DNA of 64,000 nucleotides from Ipomoea triloba (Eukaryota; Streptophyta; Magnoliopsida; Solanales; Convolvulaceae), in NCBI RefSeq assembly GCF_003576645.1, contig NC_044924.1, positions 19,745,004 to 19,809,003 of the forward strand, in the 5' to 3' direction. Positions within the stretch are counted from its first letter, which is position 1, and every line of letters starts with the position of its first letter. The translations under genes were made by a program, and so were the position numbers. Under the pieces are notes generated by a model that saw nothing but the letters and a program-made list of their open reading frames with translations, was not told the origin of the DNA and made no database searches. Shown in pieces: positions 51,292 through 62,200 of the stretch.

Positions 51292-51499
51292 GAATAAAGT
51301 GGATTGTGGAGTTTACGTGAGGGAAGGTGTAGCTAAATGGGAGTGCGGTCTCTTTAGGGGTGACCAAGCTGAGCTGGATCGCTTACGCTTGCACTACATG
51401 AAGGAAATTTGCACGACGGATATAAATTCTCACAATACAAGCAACGTTGCATGTGCATTATGCTTCCTTTCATCTCCTTTGGCTACTAGCAATGATTGA
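51292..51499 (+). pseudogene. Terminal exon of a ULP1-type (C48) cysteine peptidase
   Basis: After a clear acceptor (GTTGGTGGCAG, ending 51291) the frame reads NKVDCGVYVREG, the region of ULP1/SENP peptidases that holds the catalytic Cys (DCG). It continues with CGLFRGDQAELDRLRLHYM and KEI, matching the family's C-terminal helix, and stops at 51499. Such proteases remove SUMO. The catalytic His and Asp that would lie upstream are not found in this window, so this is an isolated exon, probably carried by a transposon. A minus-strand frame at 52106-52342, rich in Asn/Lys/Glu, is unidentified. Confidence 0.6.
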
Positions 51500-53440
51500 T
51501 TTAAATTGTTGGTTTTTCAGAATTTTTTTTAAAAAATTTTTTGCATCACCATTTTGACGTCACAATTTTTGTCTTATCATGGCAATCCCGTAGGTGTTGA
51601 TCAATGATAGTTTATTTTGGTCATCGTTGTTGTTTTACTGTATTTAATATGTCTGGGTTTACTTACACTTGAATGCTCTTCATTCGCAGTTGGGTGTTCG
51701 TTATTACTTGGTAAAAATAAGAGGATAATTCTCTTCAATTTTTGGCACACGACTATGTCATGATTTGCACACGATATATACGGTTATGTCACACCACGAC
51801 GTTATTTTATATAATGTGCCTAGGCGTCATGCTTTGTGTGCCATCTAGGTGAGTGGTGTGTGCCTTTTTCTACTCCAATGTGTGCCTACTTTCTGTTTAT
51901 GCTAAATCTATAAACACTTTTGTAAAACATGCTAACAATTAAATACCTTTGTGAATGGTCGTTGGGGGTTTGTGTGCATGTTCACTTATCGTTATGTATT
52001 CTTTACCGTATATCGTGTGCCTTAGTGAGTAGAAAATAAAACTTAATCACCTGTAATTAAAATATTCATATGAAAATCAAGGTGGCCTTTATTTTGAATA
52101 AAAAATTACATTTGTTTTTCAAAAACTAGCCTACACGTTCCCTTTGTTTTTCTTCTATTTCTTTTGCTTTGGTTTAAGTGAGCAACATGTGCTTTTATGG
52201 TGTCGTCACACTCCGGTATATATTCTTCGTTGTCTTCCCCATTTTTGTCATTTGCCTTCTTATTTAGTATGTGAGAAAAAATGAGAATTATGTTGACAAG
52301 ATAGGCACACAATACATCAAAATGTGGCAAACAATATATCAAGGTCTGTCACACAACCTATCAACGTAGTGGCTTAACAATGTTGCATTATATATGCCGT
52401 TTAATCCCTATGTTCACTATCAATTTGTAATTCATAACTACTGATGCCATATTTATTATTTCCATCTTACATATTCCATATCTTATTTTGCCCAGTTTAT
52501 GCATTTTCGTGTGGTTGTAGTTTTTTTTCATATACATGTACGACTAATTCACAACTAGTAATATGATGTATTACAAATATATTATTAAAAATACTTTGAC
52601 TAAAAAAATTAACTAGTAATATTCTTCTCAAATTGAGCAACGCTTTTTGCGTATGTCTTTAACACTGCCGTCTAAGCATTGTTGGCCAACAAATACTATT
52701 AATTTACATTCGAGGCACACGATTGTCTAATCATGGGCACACACTACATTAAACGTAGGCACACAACTATAAACAAACAATTTTCCTAACAACTAACGTT
52801 TTCCTAACAAATCTAAATCTTTTAGAAATTCCAGAATATTAAATGTAAAACAATTAAGCACACATTCATTCAGTTGTATGCTTTCAATTTTTATATACAT
52901 TTTCAGTAGTCAAACACAATTAAAGGAAACGACACACATAATCCCCCTATCTGGCACACAACGAAAAACGTCTAACATGTCTGCATTTTTTCGTTTTCAT
53001 TCCTATTCACACTATATACCAACAACATATCACGTCCAAATACTAATCTTGGGTTTTTTCCAATCATTACAGACCACAACTATACGATGAATCAATACAT
53101 ACCTTACATGGTAGTTGTTTTTGCGTTTTCGTGGGATGTTTTTCCAAAAGTTTGCTCCGAAATTACCTCCATGTCTGCCATGGCGGAATCAAACTCTACA
53201 AGCTCCTTGTTAACACTCCATGTAAGTTCATTGGCGCCAGTATTGAAAAGACAGAATATACACGTTCCTTGTAAACACACCCTTCATTCCATAATTAAAG
53301 TGATCATCAAATGCTAACTTTGTAATTAAAAATCATACCTTAATTACTACCAAACTAAAAATCTCTTATTTACCCTTATTTGACTTAAATCTGGCGTGGA
53401 ATATATATATGATCTTTAATCTCTGCCTTTTATTTCTTAA

Positions 53441-53470
53441 CTAGTTTTATACGCGCATTGCGCGAATGAG
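53441..53470 (-). mobile_element. Helitron 3' terminus (hairpin plus CTAG)
   Basis: On the minus strand, CGCGCAATGCGCG (53464-53452) forms a hairpin, followed by TATAAAA and CTAG, with T as the next base. This is the 3' end signature of Helitrons (hairpin, then CTRR, inserted between A and T). The element would extend to higher coordinates, over 53465-54204. No RepHel coding is seen, and its 5' TC end is not located. Confidence 0.6.
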
Positions 53471-53776
53471 TTAATGCCCAATGTTTATATTTAAATAAAT
53501 ATTTGAATGTATATCAATGCAAGATTATATAAGAGAAGTTTATACATGGGTAATTGAATGTCGAATTTTTTTATTTAAATATCTAACTCAAAGTATATGA
53601 ATCAAAGATAATATAGAAAATTCATTATAATTATTACTAAAATAAATGTTTGCAACCTTGTAAAATCGATAGTCTAAATATTTGGTCTAAAAATAATAGT
53701 CTAAATAAATACTACTTTTCATTTGAATTTTTCTAAAGTGTTCTTAATTCTCTTTTGAGTAACATTGCATTGTCTT

Positions 53777-53964
53777 CATCTTTATTATTTGTTCTCTTCC
53801 TTTTTGTTGGTAGTGTGTTATTTTCAATTCGGTTATTGTTGGTAGTATAGATGACAACGTCATGCANTCATCTTTACTATTTGTTCTCTTCCTTTTTGTT
53901 GGTAGTGTGTTATTTGCAATTCGGTTATTGTTGGTAGTATAGATGACAACGTCATGCAATGAGA
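53777..53964. other. Unmerged contig overlap around an N (53877)
   Basis: The ~90 bases before the N reappear after it, with a few substitutions (TTATT/TACTA, TTTTC/TTTGC types). This is the pattern of two allelic contigs laid end to end. 53960-54204 holds AT-rich DNA that occurs again at 56899-57144. Confidence 0.8.
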
Positions 53965-54204
53965 TTATGATATAGGAGCTATGGACTTTCCTTTAGGTGT
54001 TCTGCTTGGGGTTCATTTGGTTCAACCATTATTGTTGAATGAGTTATTGTGGATAAAGAAATCACTAGTTTAAGAAAAAGATTAAATAAATTAATAAAAA
54101 TTTACAAATTTAAAATATTATATATTCCAAAGATATTAAAAGATAGTTTCTCGCTTCAATTTGCTGGGTAATGGGTTATTTGAGTACTTTCATTGTCAAC
54201 AAAT

Positions 54205-54229
54205 NNNNNNNNNNNNNNNNNNNNNNNNN
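54205..54229. other. Assembly gap (25 N)
   Basis: Twenty-five N's. The sequence on the right is an inverted copy of 57370-58475; the sequence on the left is a direct copy of 56899-57144. Confidence 0.99.
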
Positions 54230-54872
54230 GAGGCCTACATCTTTCTGAAGATTGGAAGCATTACTGCGGTTCGGCGGGACAGCTTCGCAACTCCGGCGGC
54301 GGGGCTTTGCGGGATGGGTGGGCGACGGCGGTCGGCGACGGGTTCTTCAATGTTGGGAGGCGACGGCTGTTCGAATTGAGGGATTGAACCTTCGAATTTG
54401 GTTTAGGGATTGGGGGCACGCGACGTCGTAATAGTAATTTGGGGGTGAAGGATTGGGGGCGACGTCGTAATATTTGCAGATTTATTAAACCCTACACGTC
54501 GGTTATGTTAAATAACCGACGTTGTAGGTCAATCGTATAAAACAACGCGCAATACGACGACGTCGGCTAACGTCGTAGCCGACGTCGTATTGCGCGGGGC
54601 GGAGTCCGTTTGGTGATACGATGACGGCCTAATGCCGTAGCCGTCGTCGTATCACCCGTTGCCGGGTGTAAAATCGCGATACGACGTCGACTAACCACCT
54701 AGCCGACGTTGTATCGCGTAGTAGTATAGGTTTAAACTTTTAATGTCGGTTATTTCATAATACCGACGTTAAAGGTTTTTTTAAAAAAAAATTATTTAAA
54801 TAACATATAACGTCAGCTAATTACTTAGCCGAGGTTAATTAGCCGACGTTGTATGTGATTTCTGTAGTAGTG
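54230..54872 (-). mobile_element. CACTA-type transposon end (inverted copy) with hairpin subterminal repeats
   Basis: On the minus strand it starts CACTACTACAGAAATCAC at 54872, the CACTA terminal pattern. Inverted-repeat units with ACGTCGGCT / AGCCGACGT arms follow (54480-54840), then a GC-rich piece (54230-54420) that could encode Pro/Ala-rich peptides. It matches 57832-58475 in reverse. Confidence 0.7.
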
Positions 54873-55089
54873 ATACAGGAGAATATACTGTATTTTATCC
54901 TTAAACGTGTACAAGTAGGAATACCTCGTATGAAACCGGTTACGTGACAGTGGGTCAGAGGTTCCCAGTCTCTTTAGCTATTTAAGTTGGGAAAACAGGC
55001 AAAAGTCCCCCATATGGTAATAAATGCGCCTTTTATAGGTGGCCTCGGGATGGGTTCCGGCCTGACGACATGTGATACGCGTGTCGAGA

Positions 55090-55300
55090 TGCACCGATCG
55101 AGGCATTGGCCCAATCCCTTAATGGTTAGGCTTTAGTTTTTGGTGGGCTAGGGGTTCGAACCCCAAGGGGCCCGGGAACAGGACCCCATCCGGTCAATGC
55201 AGACCGGGAAAGAAAGAATGGAGATCCTAAGGTGCGGTGATCATCGTAGAGTATAGCCGGGAGACCGGTAATTGTAGATCGAGATTTCATCCCTATCAAT
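55090..55300 (+). repeat. Possible tRNA-derived SINE
   Basis: A strong B-box-like palindrome GGGGTTCGAACCCC lies at 55151-55164, with a weak A-box-like text before it. The element appears in reverse at about 57400-57640. Function and limits are uncertain. Confidence 0.35.
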
Positions 55301-56777
55301 AATGTTATATATTTATTTACCAAGTATATATCAGATTTTTTTTTTTTTTTTTTTTTTTTCCTTCTTCTTCTTCTTCTTTTCTCATCTTGCACTGTACACA
55401 TGACCATTCTACTACAATAGATTTTGGTGTCGCTCACAATCTATTGTACCTTGTAGGCATCTGATTTCCACTCTGATGACCTTGATGGCATGTCTGGTAA
55501 ACAGGCAAACTTGTTTGCTTATTCAAGGGGCACATGAGTTCCCAGAAGGCAATGTCATTACCCTCCTCTCCTCATGAATTCAGCAGTCAGACTCCTCAAT
55601 CAAGTCTGGCTTTAGATCACAGGGCAAATGAAGAGATGGTCTCAACTTGGAATCGGGTTCTTGAATCACCAATGTTCCAGAATAAGCCTCTGCTACCCTT
55701 TGAAGAATGGAATATAGACTTCTCAGAGTTGACTGTTGGCATTCGTGTTGGGATTGGTAAGCATTGCTCTTGTTATTACTGTTCCTGGCTTTAAAACCCC
55801 CCTTTCTCTTCACCATAGTAATAATAACAATAATTCATGATATCAGGGATTATTAATAGAATTTTGTATACTTCTATCCTCTTTTCCCTTACTGAAGAGG
55901 TATTCAGTAATCAACACAAGTACTTTTCTTCCCAACACAGGTTTTTCTGAGAACGTATATAGTAAGTGTTTTCTATGAGACCATGACAGCAAATCTTGTA
56001 GGTCTAGATGCTTGACATGTGGTCCAAGTGCAGCACAAAAGTAGAGAAGAAAATGTGAAATGAAATGGCCTTCCGTGTTCTGAAATATTAAGTTCTGCAT
56101 AAATAAGTCTCTGCTAAAACTATATTGCTGACTGCTGAGAAACCTAAACTTGAAAATACAAGCTACCTTATCAATTGCATGTATTTATATATTTATTTTT
56201 GTCCTTACTTGAAAATTCTACATATTAGAGCATTGAAATACACATTCATTGGTGGATGTGGATGGAAGCCATTACCAATTGTTTCCATCCCTTCATGAAT
56301 AACAAGGAATGAATATGGGCATTTTTTTGCGCTCCACTAGAACTTTTAATTTATCTCCATTCTGTATTCTTGAGGATAAGGAGAAACAAGAAAATAATGT
56401 AGTAAACTAGTGCTTTCAGTTTTAGAACACAGTGCTATTGCTCCATTTTAATTTCCTGGCCAATGTTCTTGTTTGTCACATCCATTGCTCACTGTTTTGT
56501 TCTTCAATTTTGTAATTCTCCATTTCTCCATCTCTAGGATTCTTTGGGGAAGTTTTTCGCGGTATTTGGAATGGGACTGAAGTTGCAATCAAGGTGTTTT
56601 TGGAGCAAGATCTTACTGCTGAAAACATGGAGGATTTTTGCAATGAAATTTCCATCCTTAGGTATCATATTATCTTTAAACTAAGATTTATTTGTTTCTG
56701 ATAGACACTAAACTAACTTGTGATTTTCTAATGGCTCTTCTGTGCTCTCTAGCCGTCTACGGCACCCAAATGGTATG

Positions 56778-56897
56778 TGTTGAAATATTAAATATATCTG
56801 CCTTGGGCAGTCTGCCTTGGGCAGTCCACATCTTTGACTTCTTGGGCAGACTTCTTGAGCAGTGCAGTGTAGTGTCTACCTAGAGCAGTGTAGTTTT
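56778..56897 (+). repeat. 5' LTR of a copia element, cut at an N
   Basis: Starts TGTTGAAATATT right after the target duplication GTATG (56773-56777). It matches 61920-62040 apart from a small internal duplication of CTTGGGCAGT, and breaks off at the N at 56898. Confidence 0.85.
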
Positions 56898-56898
56898 N

Positions 56899-57369
56899 AT
56901 GAGATTATGATATAGGAGCTATGGACTTTCCTTTAGGTGTTCTGCTTGGGGTTCATTTGGTTCAACCATTATTGTTGAATGAGTTATTGTGGATAAAGAA
57001 ATCACTAGTTTAAGAAAAAGATTAAATAAATTAATAAAAATTTACAAATTTAAAATATTATATATTCCAAAGATATTAAAAGATAGTTTCTCGCTTCAAT
57101 TTGCTGGGTAATGGGTTATTTGAGTACTTTCATTGTCAACAAATCCCCAAGTAGTTAATATGATTGGTTTCAAACTATTCTTTTTTTATTTTTTCATGGT
57201 ATTAAAGAAATACATATGTATCATTTTTTGTGTAACTACTAATTTATTTAATTCAATAAGAGTAAAATAGAGTGATTCCGCTTCAATTTGTTGGGTTATT
57301 TGAGTATTCTCTTTGTCAACCAATCCCCAAGTAGTTAATATAATTAGTTTCAAATTATTTTAAAAATTC
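56899..57369. repeat. AT-rich segment duplicated from 53960-54204
   Basis: The first 246 bases match 53960-54204 with no difference noticed by eye. The rest contains two tandem copies of a GTCAACAAATCCCCAAGTAG phrase. No gene. Confidence 0.8.
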
Positions 57370-57831
57370 TGATATATACTTGGTAAATAAATATATAACA
57401 TTATTGATAGGGATGAAATCTCGATCTACAATTACCGGTCTCCCGGGCTATACTCTACGATGATCACCGCACCTTAGGATCTCCATTCTTTCTTTCCCGG
57501 TCTGCATTGACCGGATGGGGTCCTGTTCCCGGGCCCCTTGGGGGTTCGAACCCTAGCCCACCAAAAACTAAAGCCTAACCATTAAGGGATTGGGCCAATG
57601 CCTCGATCGGTGCATCTCGACACGCGTATCACATGTCGTCAGGCCGGAACCCATCCCGAGGCCACCTATAAAAGGCGCATTTATTACCATATGGGGGACT
57701 TTTGCCTGTTTTCCCAACTTAAATAGCTAAAGAGACTGGGAACCTCTGACCCACTGTCACGTAACCCGGTTTCATACGAGGTATTCCTACTTGTACACGT
57801 TTAAGGATAAATACAGTATATTCTCCTGTAT

Positions 57832-58475
57832 CACTACTACAGAAATCACATACAACGTCGGCTAATTAACCTCGGCTAAGTAATTAGCTGACGTTATATG
57901 TTATTTAAATAATTTTTTTTTAAAAAAACCTTTAACGTCGGTTATTATGAAATAACCGACATTAAAAGTTTAAACCTAATACTACTACGCGATACAACGT
58001 CGGCTAGGTGGTTAGTCGACGTCGTATCGCGATTTTACACCGGCAACGGGTGATACGACGACGGCTACGGCATTAGCCGTCATCGTATCACCAAACGGAC
58101 TCCGCCCCCGCGCAATACGACGTCGGCTACGACGTTAGCCGACGTCGTATTGCGCCGTTGTTTATACGATTGACCTACAACGTCGGTTATTTAACATAAC
58201 CGACGTTGTAGGGTTTAATAAATCTGCAAATATTACGACGTCGCCCCCAATCCTTCACCCCCAAATTACTATTACGACGTCGCGTGCCCCCAATCCCTAA
58301 ACCAAATTCGAAGGTTCAATCCCTCAATTCGAACAGCCGTCGCCTCCCAACATTGAAGAACCCGTCGCCGACCGCCGTCGCCCACCCATCCCCGCAAAGC
58401 CCCGCCGCCGGAGTTGCGAAGCTGTCCCGCCGAACCGCAGTAATGCTTCCAATCTTCAGAAAGATGTAGGCCTCT
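57832..58475 (+). mobile_element. CACTA-type transposon end with hairpin subterminal repeats
   Basis: CACTACTACAGAAATCAC begins at 57832. Five or so inverted-repeat units follow to 58215: arms ACAACGTCGGCTA, ATACGACGTCGGCTAC, GATACGACGACGGCTA and AACGTCGGTTAT with their complements. The GC-rich tail (58290-58470) ends at a poly-T tract leading into the kinase intron. The other terminus would be expected to the right, possibly beyond the window, past the related array at 63485-64000. No transposase in the window. Confidence 0.75.
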
Positions 58476-58595
58476 TTTTTTTTTTTTTTTTTTTTTTTCC
58501 TTCTTCTTCTTCTTCTTTTTCTCATCTTGCACTGTACACATGACCATTCTACTACAATAATTTTGGTGTCGCTCACAATCTATTGTACCTTGTAG

Positions 58596-59759
58596 GCATC
58601 TGATTTCCACCTGATGACCTTGATGGCATGTCTGGTAAACAGGCAAACTTGTTTGCTTATTCAAGGGCACATGAGTTCCCAGAAGGCAATGTCATTACCC
58701 TCCCTCCTCATGAATTCAGCAGTCAGACTCCTCAATCAAGTCTGGCTTTAGATCACAGGGCAAATGAAGAGATGGTCTCAACTTGGAATCGGGTTCTTGA
58801 ATCACCAATGTTCCAGAATAAGCCTCTGCTACCCTTTGAAGAATGGAATATAGACTTCTCAGAGTTGACTGTTGGCATTCGTGTTGGGATTGGTAAGCAT
58901 TGCTCTTGTTATTACTGTTCCTGGCTTTAAAACCCCCTTTCTCTTCACCATAGTAATAATAACAATAATTCATGATATCAGGATTATTAATAGAATTTGT
59001 ATACTTCTATCCTCTTTTCCCTTACTGAAGAGGTATTCAGTAATCAACACAAGTACTTTTCTTCCCAACACAGGTTTTTCTGAGAACGTATATAGTAAGT
59101 GTTTTCTATGAGACCATGACAGCAAATCTTGTAGGTCTAGATGCTTGACATGTGGTCCAAGTGCAGCACAAAAGTAGAGAAGAAAATGTGAAATGAAATG
59201 GCCTTCCGTGTTCTGAAATATTAAGTTCTGCATAAATAAGTCTCTGCTAAAAACTATATTGCTGACTGCTGAGAAACCTAAACTTGAAAATACAAGCTAC
59301 CTTATCAATTGCATGTATTTATATATTTATTTTTGTCCTTACTTGAAAATTCTACATATTAGAGCATTGAAATACACATTCATTGGTGGATGTGGATGGA
59401 AGCCATTACCAATTGTTTCCATCCCTTCATGAATAACAAGGAATGAATATGGGCATTTTTTTGCGCTCCACTAGAACTTTTAATTTATCTCCATTCTGTA
59501 TTCTTGAGGATAAGGAGAAACAAGAAAATAATGTAGTAAACTAGTGCTTTCAGTTTTAGAACACAGTGCTATTGCTCCATTTTAATTTTCCTGGCCAATG
59601 TTCTTGTTTGTCACATCCATTGCTCACTGTTTTGTTCTTCAATTTTGTAATTCTCCATCCATCTAGGATCTTTGGGATTTCTTTGGGGAAGTTTTTCGCG
59701 GTATTTGGAATGGGACTGAAGTTGCAATCAAGGTGTTTGGAGCAAGATCTTACTGCTGA
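58596..59759 (+). pseudogene. Second copy of Raf-like kinase exons 1-2
   Basis: It repeats 55337-56620 almost base for base, differing mainly by single-base changes in homopolymer runs. Exon 58596-58892 reads AHEFPEGNVITLPPHEFS onward to GIRVGIG. Exon 2 (from 59667) carries a small duplication at its start (GATCTTTGGGATTTCTTT) and is cut after DLTA at 59759, where copia sequence begins. The duplicate is best explained as redundant assembly of one locus. Confidence 0.8.
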
Positions 59760-61912
59760 TTCTTTCCCAAATCTGGTATTCAGGGGGAGAATTCGAGGGA
59801 ATACCAACTCTGGGAAACACTTCAGGACAACCAGGCTACCTCTTTTTTCCCTAATGTCCCATCATACCAGCATCAAACCACTCTAACACAACCAAATTTA
59901 TCACCTCCATCATCTGGTTTTCCTTTGCCTTTTCAATCAGATGCGACTCCAGAAAACATGGTCTGTCAACCACCATCCTCTCTCCCTACAATCAACCCAC
60001 CTTCACCTCTAATCAACCACCCATCCTCAGAAAACATGCTACCAAATTCACCTCCTCAAGCACCACTTGAAGAAAGAAACAAAGAACTTCGTGTTTATAG
60101 AAGGAGAAAATTTGAAAATATAGAGGCCAACATACAAAGCAAGGACTGTTCAAGCACACATCCGAGCTCACTTGACCTTGAAAATCATGAAGGTAAGGAC
60201 CCTATGTCCAATGCGTTTGTACCTACTACCATTGATAATATTGATTTGCCTATTGCTCATCGAAAGGGTACTAGAACATGCACTAGTCATCCTATAGAAA
60301 GGTATGTTGCCTATGGGAAATTAACTCCTATGTATCGAGCTTTTGTCTCTTCTCTTGATCTTGTCCAGATTCCCACAAACATCTATGAGGCACTAAGAGA
60401 TCCCAAATGGAAGGTTGCTATCGATGAGGAAATCAATGCTCTTGAGAAAAATGGCACATGGGTTCTTGTTGACTTACCTCAAGGAAAACATGCAGTTGGA
60501 TGTAAGTGGATTTTCACTATCAAGTACAATCCAAATGGGAGCATCAATAGATTCAAGGCTCGGTTGGTTGCTAAGGGGTTCACTCAATCATATGGTGTTG
60601 ACTATCAGGAGACCTTTGCGCCTGTTGCCAAACTCAATACAGTAAGAGTTTTGTTATCACTTGCTGTAAATTGTGATTGGCCTTTATATCAATTGGATGT
60701 AAAAAATGCATTCTTAAATGGAGAATTGGAAGAAGAAGTCTATATGGAAATTCCACCAGGTTTTGAGAAGAACTCTAGCGGAAGATTGGTATGCAAACTA
60801 AAAAAGGCTCTCTATGGCTTGAAACAATCACCTCGGGCATGGTTTGATAGGTTTGCAAAGTCAATTGTAAAAATTGGATACACCCAGTGCCAAGCTGATC
60901 ATACCTTGTTTGTGAAATTCTCTTCAACAGGAAAATTAGCGATTCTTATTGTCTATGTGGATGACATAATCCTAACTGGAGATGATTCAAGTGAGATTTC
61001 AAATCTCAAGAGATTTCTTGCATCAGAATTTGAGATCAAAGACTTAGGACCCCTCAAATACTTTCTTGGAATGGAGGTAGCTCGATCTAAAGAAGGGATT
61101 GTTGTATCTCAAAGGAAGTATATCTTAGATCTTCTAAATGAGACTGGAATGCTTGGGAGTAAGCCAGCAGATACTCCAATGGATCCTAACTTAAAGACAA
61201 ACCGGAGTGGGGAACCAACTCCAGTGGAGAGGGGGAGTTATCAAAGATTAGTGGGAAAACTAATTTATCTCTCCCATACTAGGCCAGATATTGCTTTCCC
61301 TGTTAGTATTGTAAGTCAACATATGCACAACCCCAATGAGGAGCATTTGGAAGCAGTTTATCGTATTCTGAGGTACCTCAAAATGACACCAGGTCTTGGG
61401 TTACACTTCAGAAAACATGACAATCGAGACCTAGAAGTCTACACGGATTCTAGTTGGGCTGGAGAGTTGACTGATAGGCGATCAGTTAGTGGTTACTGTA
61501 CCTATGTATGGGGAAATCTGGTCACTTGGCGTAGCAAAAAAAACAGTCAGTGGTCTCTCGGAGCAGTGCTGAATCAGAATATCGTGCACTGGCATTAGGT
61601 ATATGTGAAGGGATGTGGATTAAAAGGTTGTTGAATGAATTGAAAATTGAGGTTCCTAGATCCTTCAAAATGCACAGTGATAGTCAAGCTGCCATCAGCA
61701 TTGCTAAGAACCCAGTTCATCACGATAGAACAAAGCATGTTGAAATAGACAGGCATTTCATTTATGAGAAGATGAATTCAAGAACCATTGAACTCAACTA
61801 CATTCATACAAAGAAACAAATTGCTGACATATTCACAAAGGCTCTACCTAGGACAAGATTTGAAGAATTCAATTCCAAGCTGGGTTTGTATAATATATAC
61901 AACTCAGCTTGA
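59760..61912 (+). pseudogene. Copia polyprotein fragment: integrase tail, RT and RNase H, one frameshift
   Basis: The open frame runs from the junction at 59760. A Pro/Ser-rich integrase tail is followed by WKVAIDEEINALEKNGTW, FKARLVAKGFTQSYGVDY, LDVKNAFLNGELEEEVYM, YVDDIILTGDD (active site), PDIAFPVSIVSQHMH and YTDSSWAGELTDRRS. The frame shifts at the run of eight A's at 61536-61543. RNase H then continues in another frame (SSAESEYRALA, HSDSQAAISIA, ADIFTKALP) to the stop at 61910-61912. One extra A, real or a sequencing error, breaks an otherwise intact RT-RNase H. Confidence 0.9.
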
Positions 61913-61919
61913 GGGGGAG

Positions 61920-62200
61920 TGTTGAAATATTAAATATATCTGCCTTGGGCAGTCCACATCTTTGACTTCTTGGGCAGACTTCTTGAGCAGTGCAGTGTAG
62001 TGTCTACCTAGAGCAGTGTAGTTTTATTATGTCTCTTGTGTGTATATATATTAGTGTGTATATCTGAAATAATAGAGAGTAGAGAGTAGAAACATCTTGT
62101 AATCTTTGTATAGATCAGAAATATAAATCAGAAACTTTTCTTTCAGTTCTGAACATCAGTTTTCTGCATTTTTTCTGGTCTGAAACATCAGTTTTCTACA
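61920..62200 (+). repeat. 3' LTR of the copia element
   Basis: TGTTGAAATATT to TTTTCTACA, followed by GTATG. The inside carries TGTATATATATTAG (TATA-like) and tandem CATCAGTTTTCT phrases near its end. Confidence 0.9.

Larger units (their letters stand above)
43768..53400 (+). mobile_element. (TA)n-anchored element F, MULE-like, carrying a ULP1 peptidase exon
   Basis: Bounded by (TA)n at 43754-43767 and 53401-53410. End similarity is weak (CAGTTGAGGACAA against inverted CAGATTTAAGTCAA), so the limits are tentative. It contains a GC-rich coding-like segment (44045-44520) with a repeated CTTCACGCGTGAGTTGCG box, the inserted copia element at 44618-48844, a 2-kb tandem repeat, a terminal exon of a C48/ULP1 peptidase, and many GTGTGCC motifs. 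MULEs that carry ULP1-like genes are known in plants (Kaonashi type). I infer this is a non-autonomous relative. Confidence 0.45.
56778..62200 (+). mobile_element. Ty1-copia element inserted at a kinase splice donor, TSD GTATG
   Basis: 5' LTR 56778-56897 (partial) and 3' LTR 61920-62200 (281 bp) are flanked by GTATG (56773-56777 and 62201-62205). A purine tract GAGGGGGAG precedes the 3' LTR. The true interior is visible only from 59760 on. 56899-59759 is foreign to the element: AT-rich DNA, a CACTA end and a second copy of the kinase exons, evidently misjoined. gag, protease and integrase are therefore absent from the assembly. Confidence 0.85.

Noticed and set aside
54230..54387. Ala/Gly-rich protein after the 25-N gap
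   Set aside because: It is read through N's into the GC-rich CACTA segment, and the reverse copy at 58284-58469 is equally open; no support.
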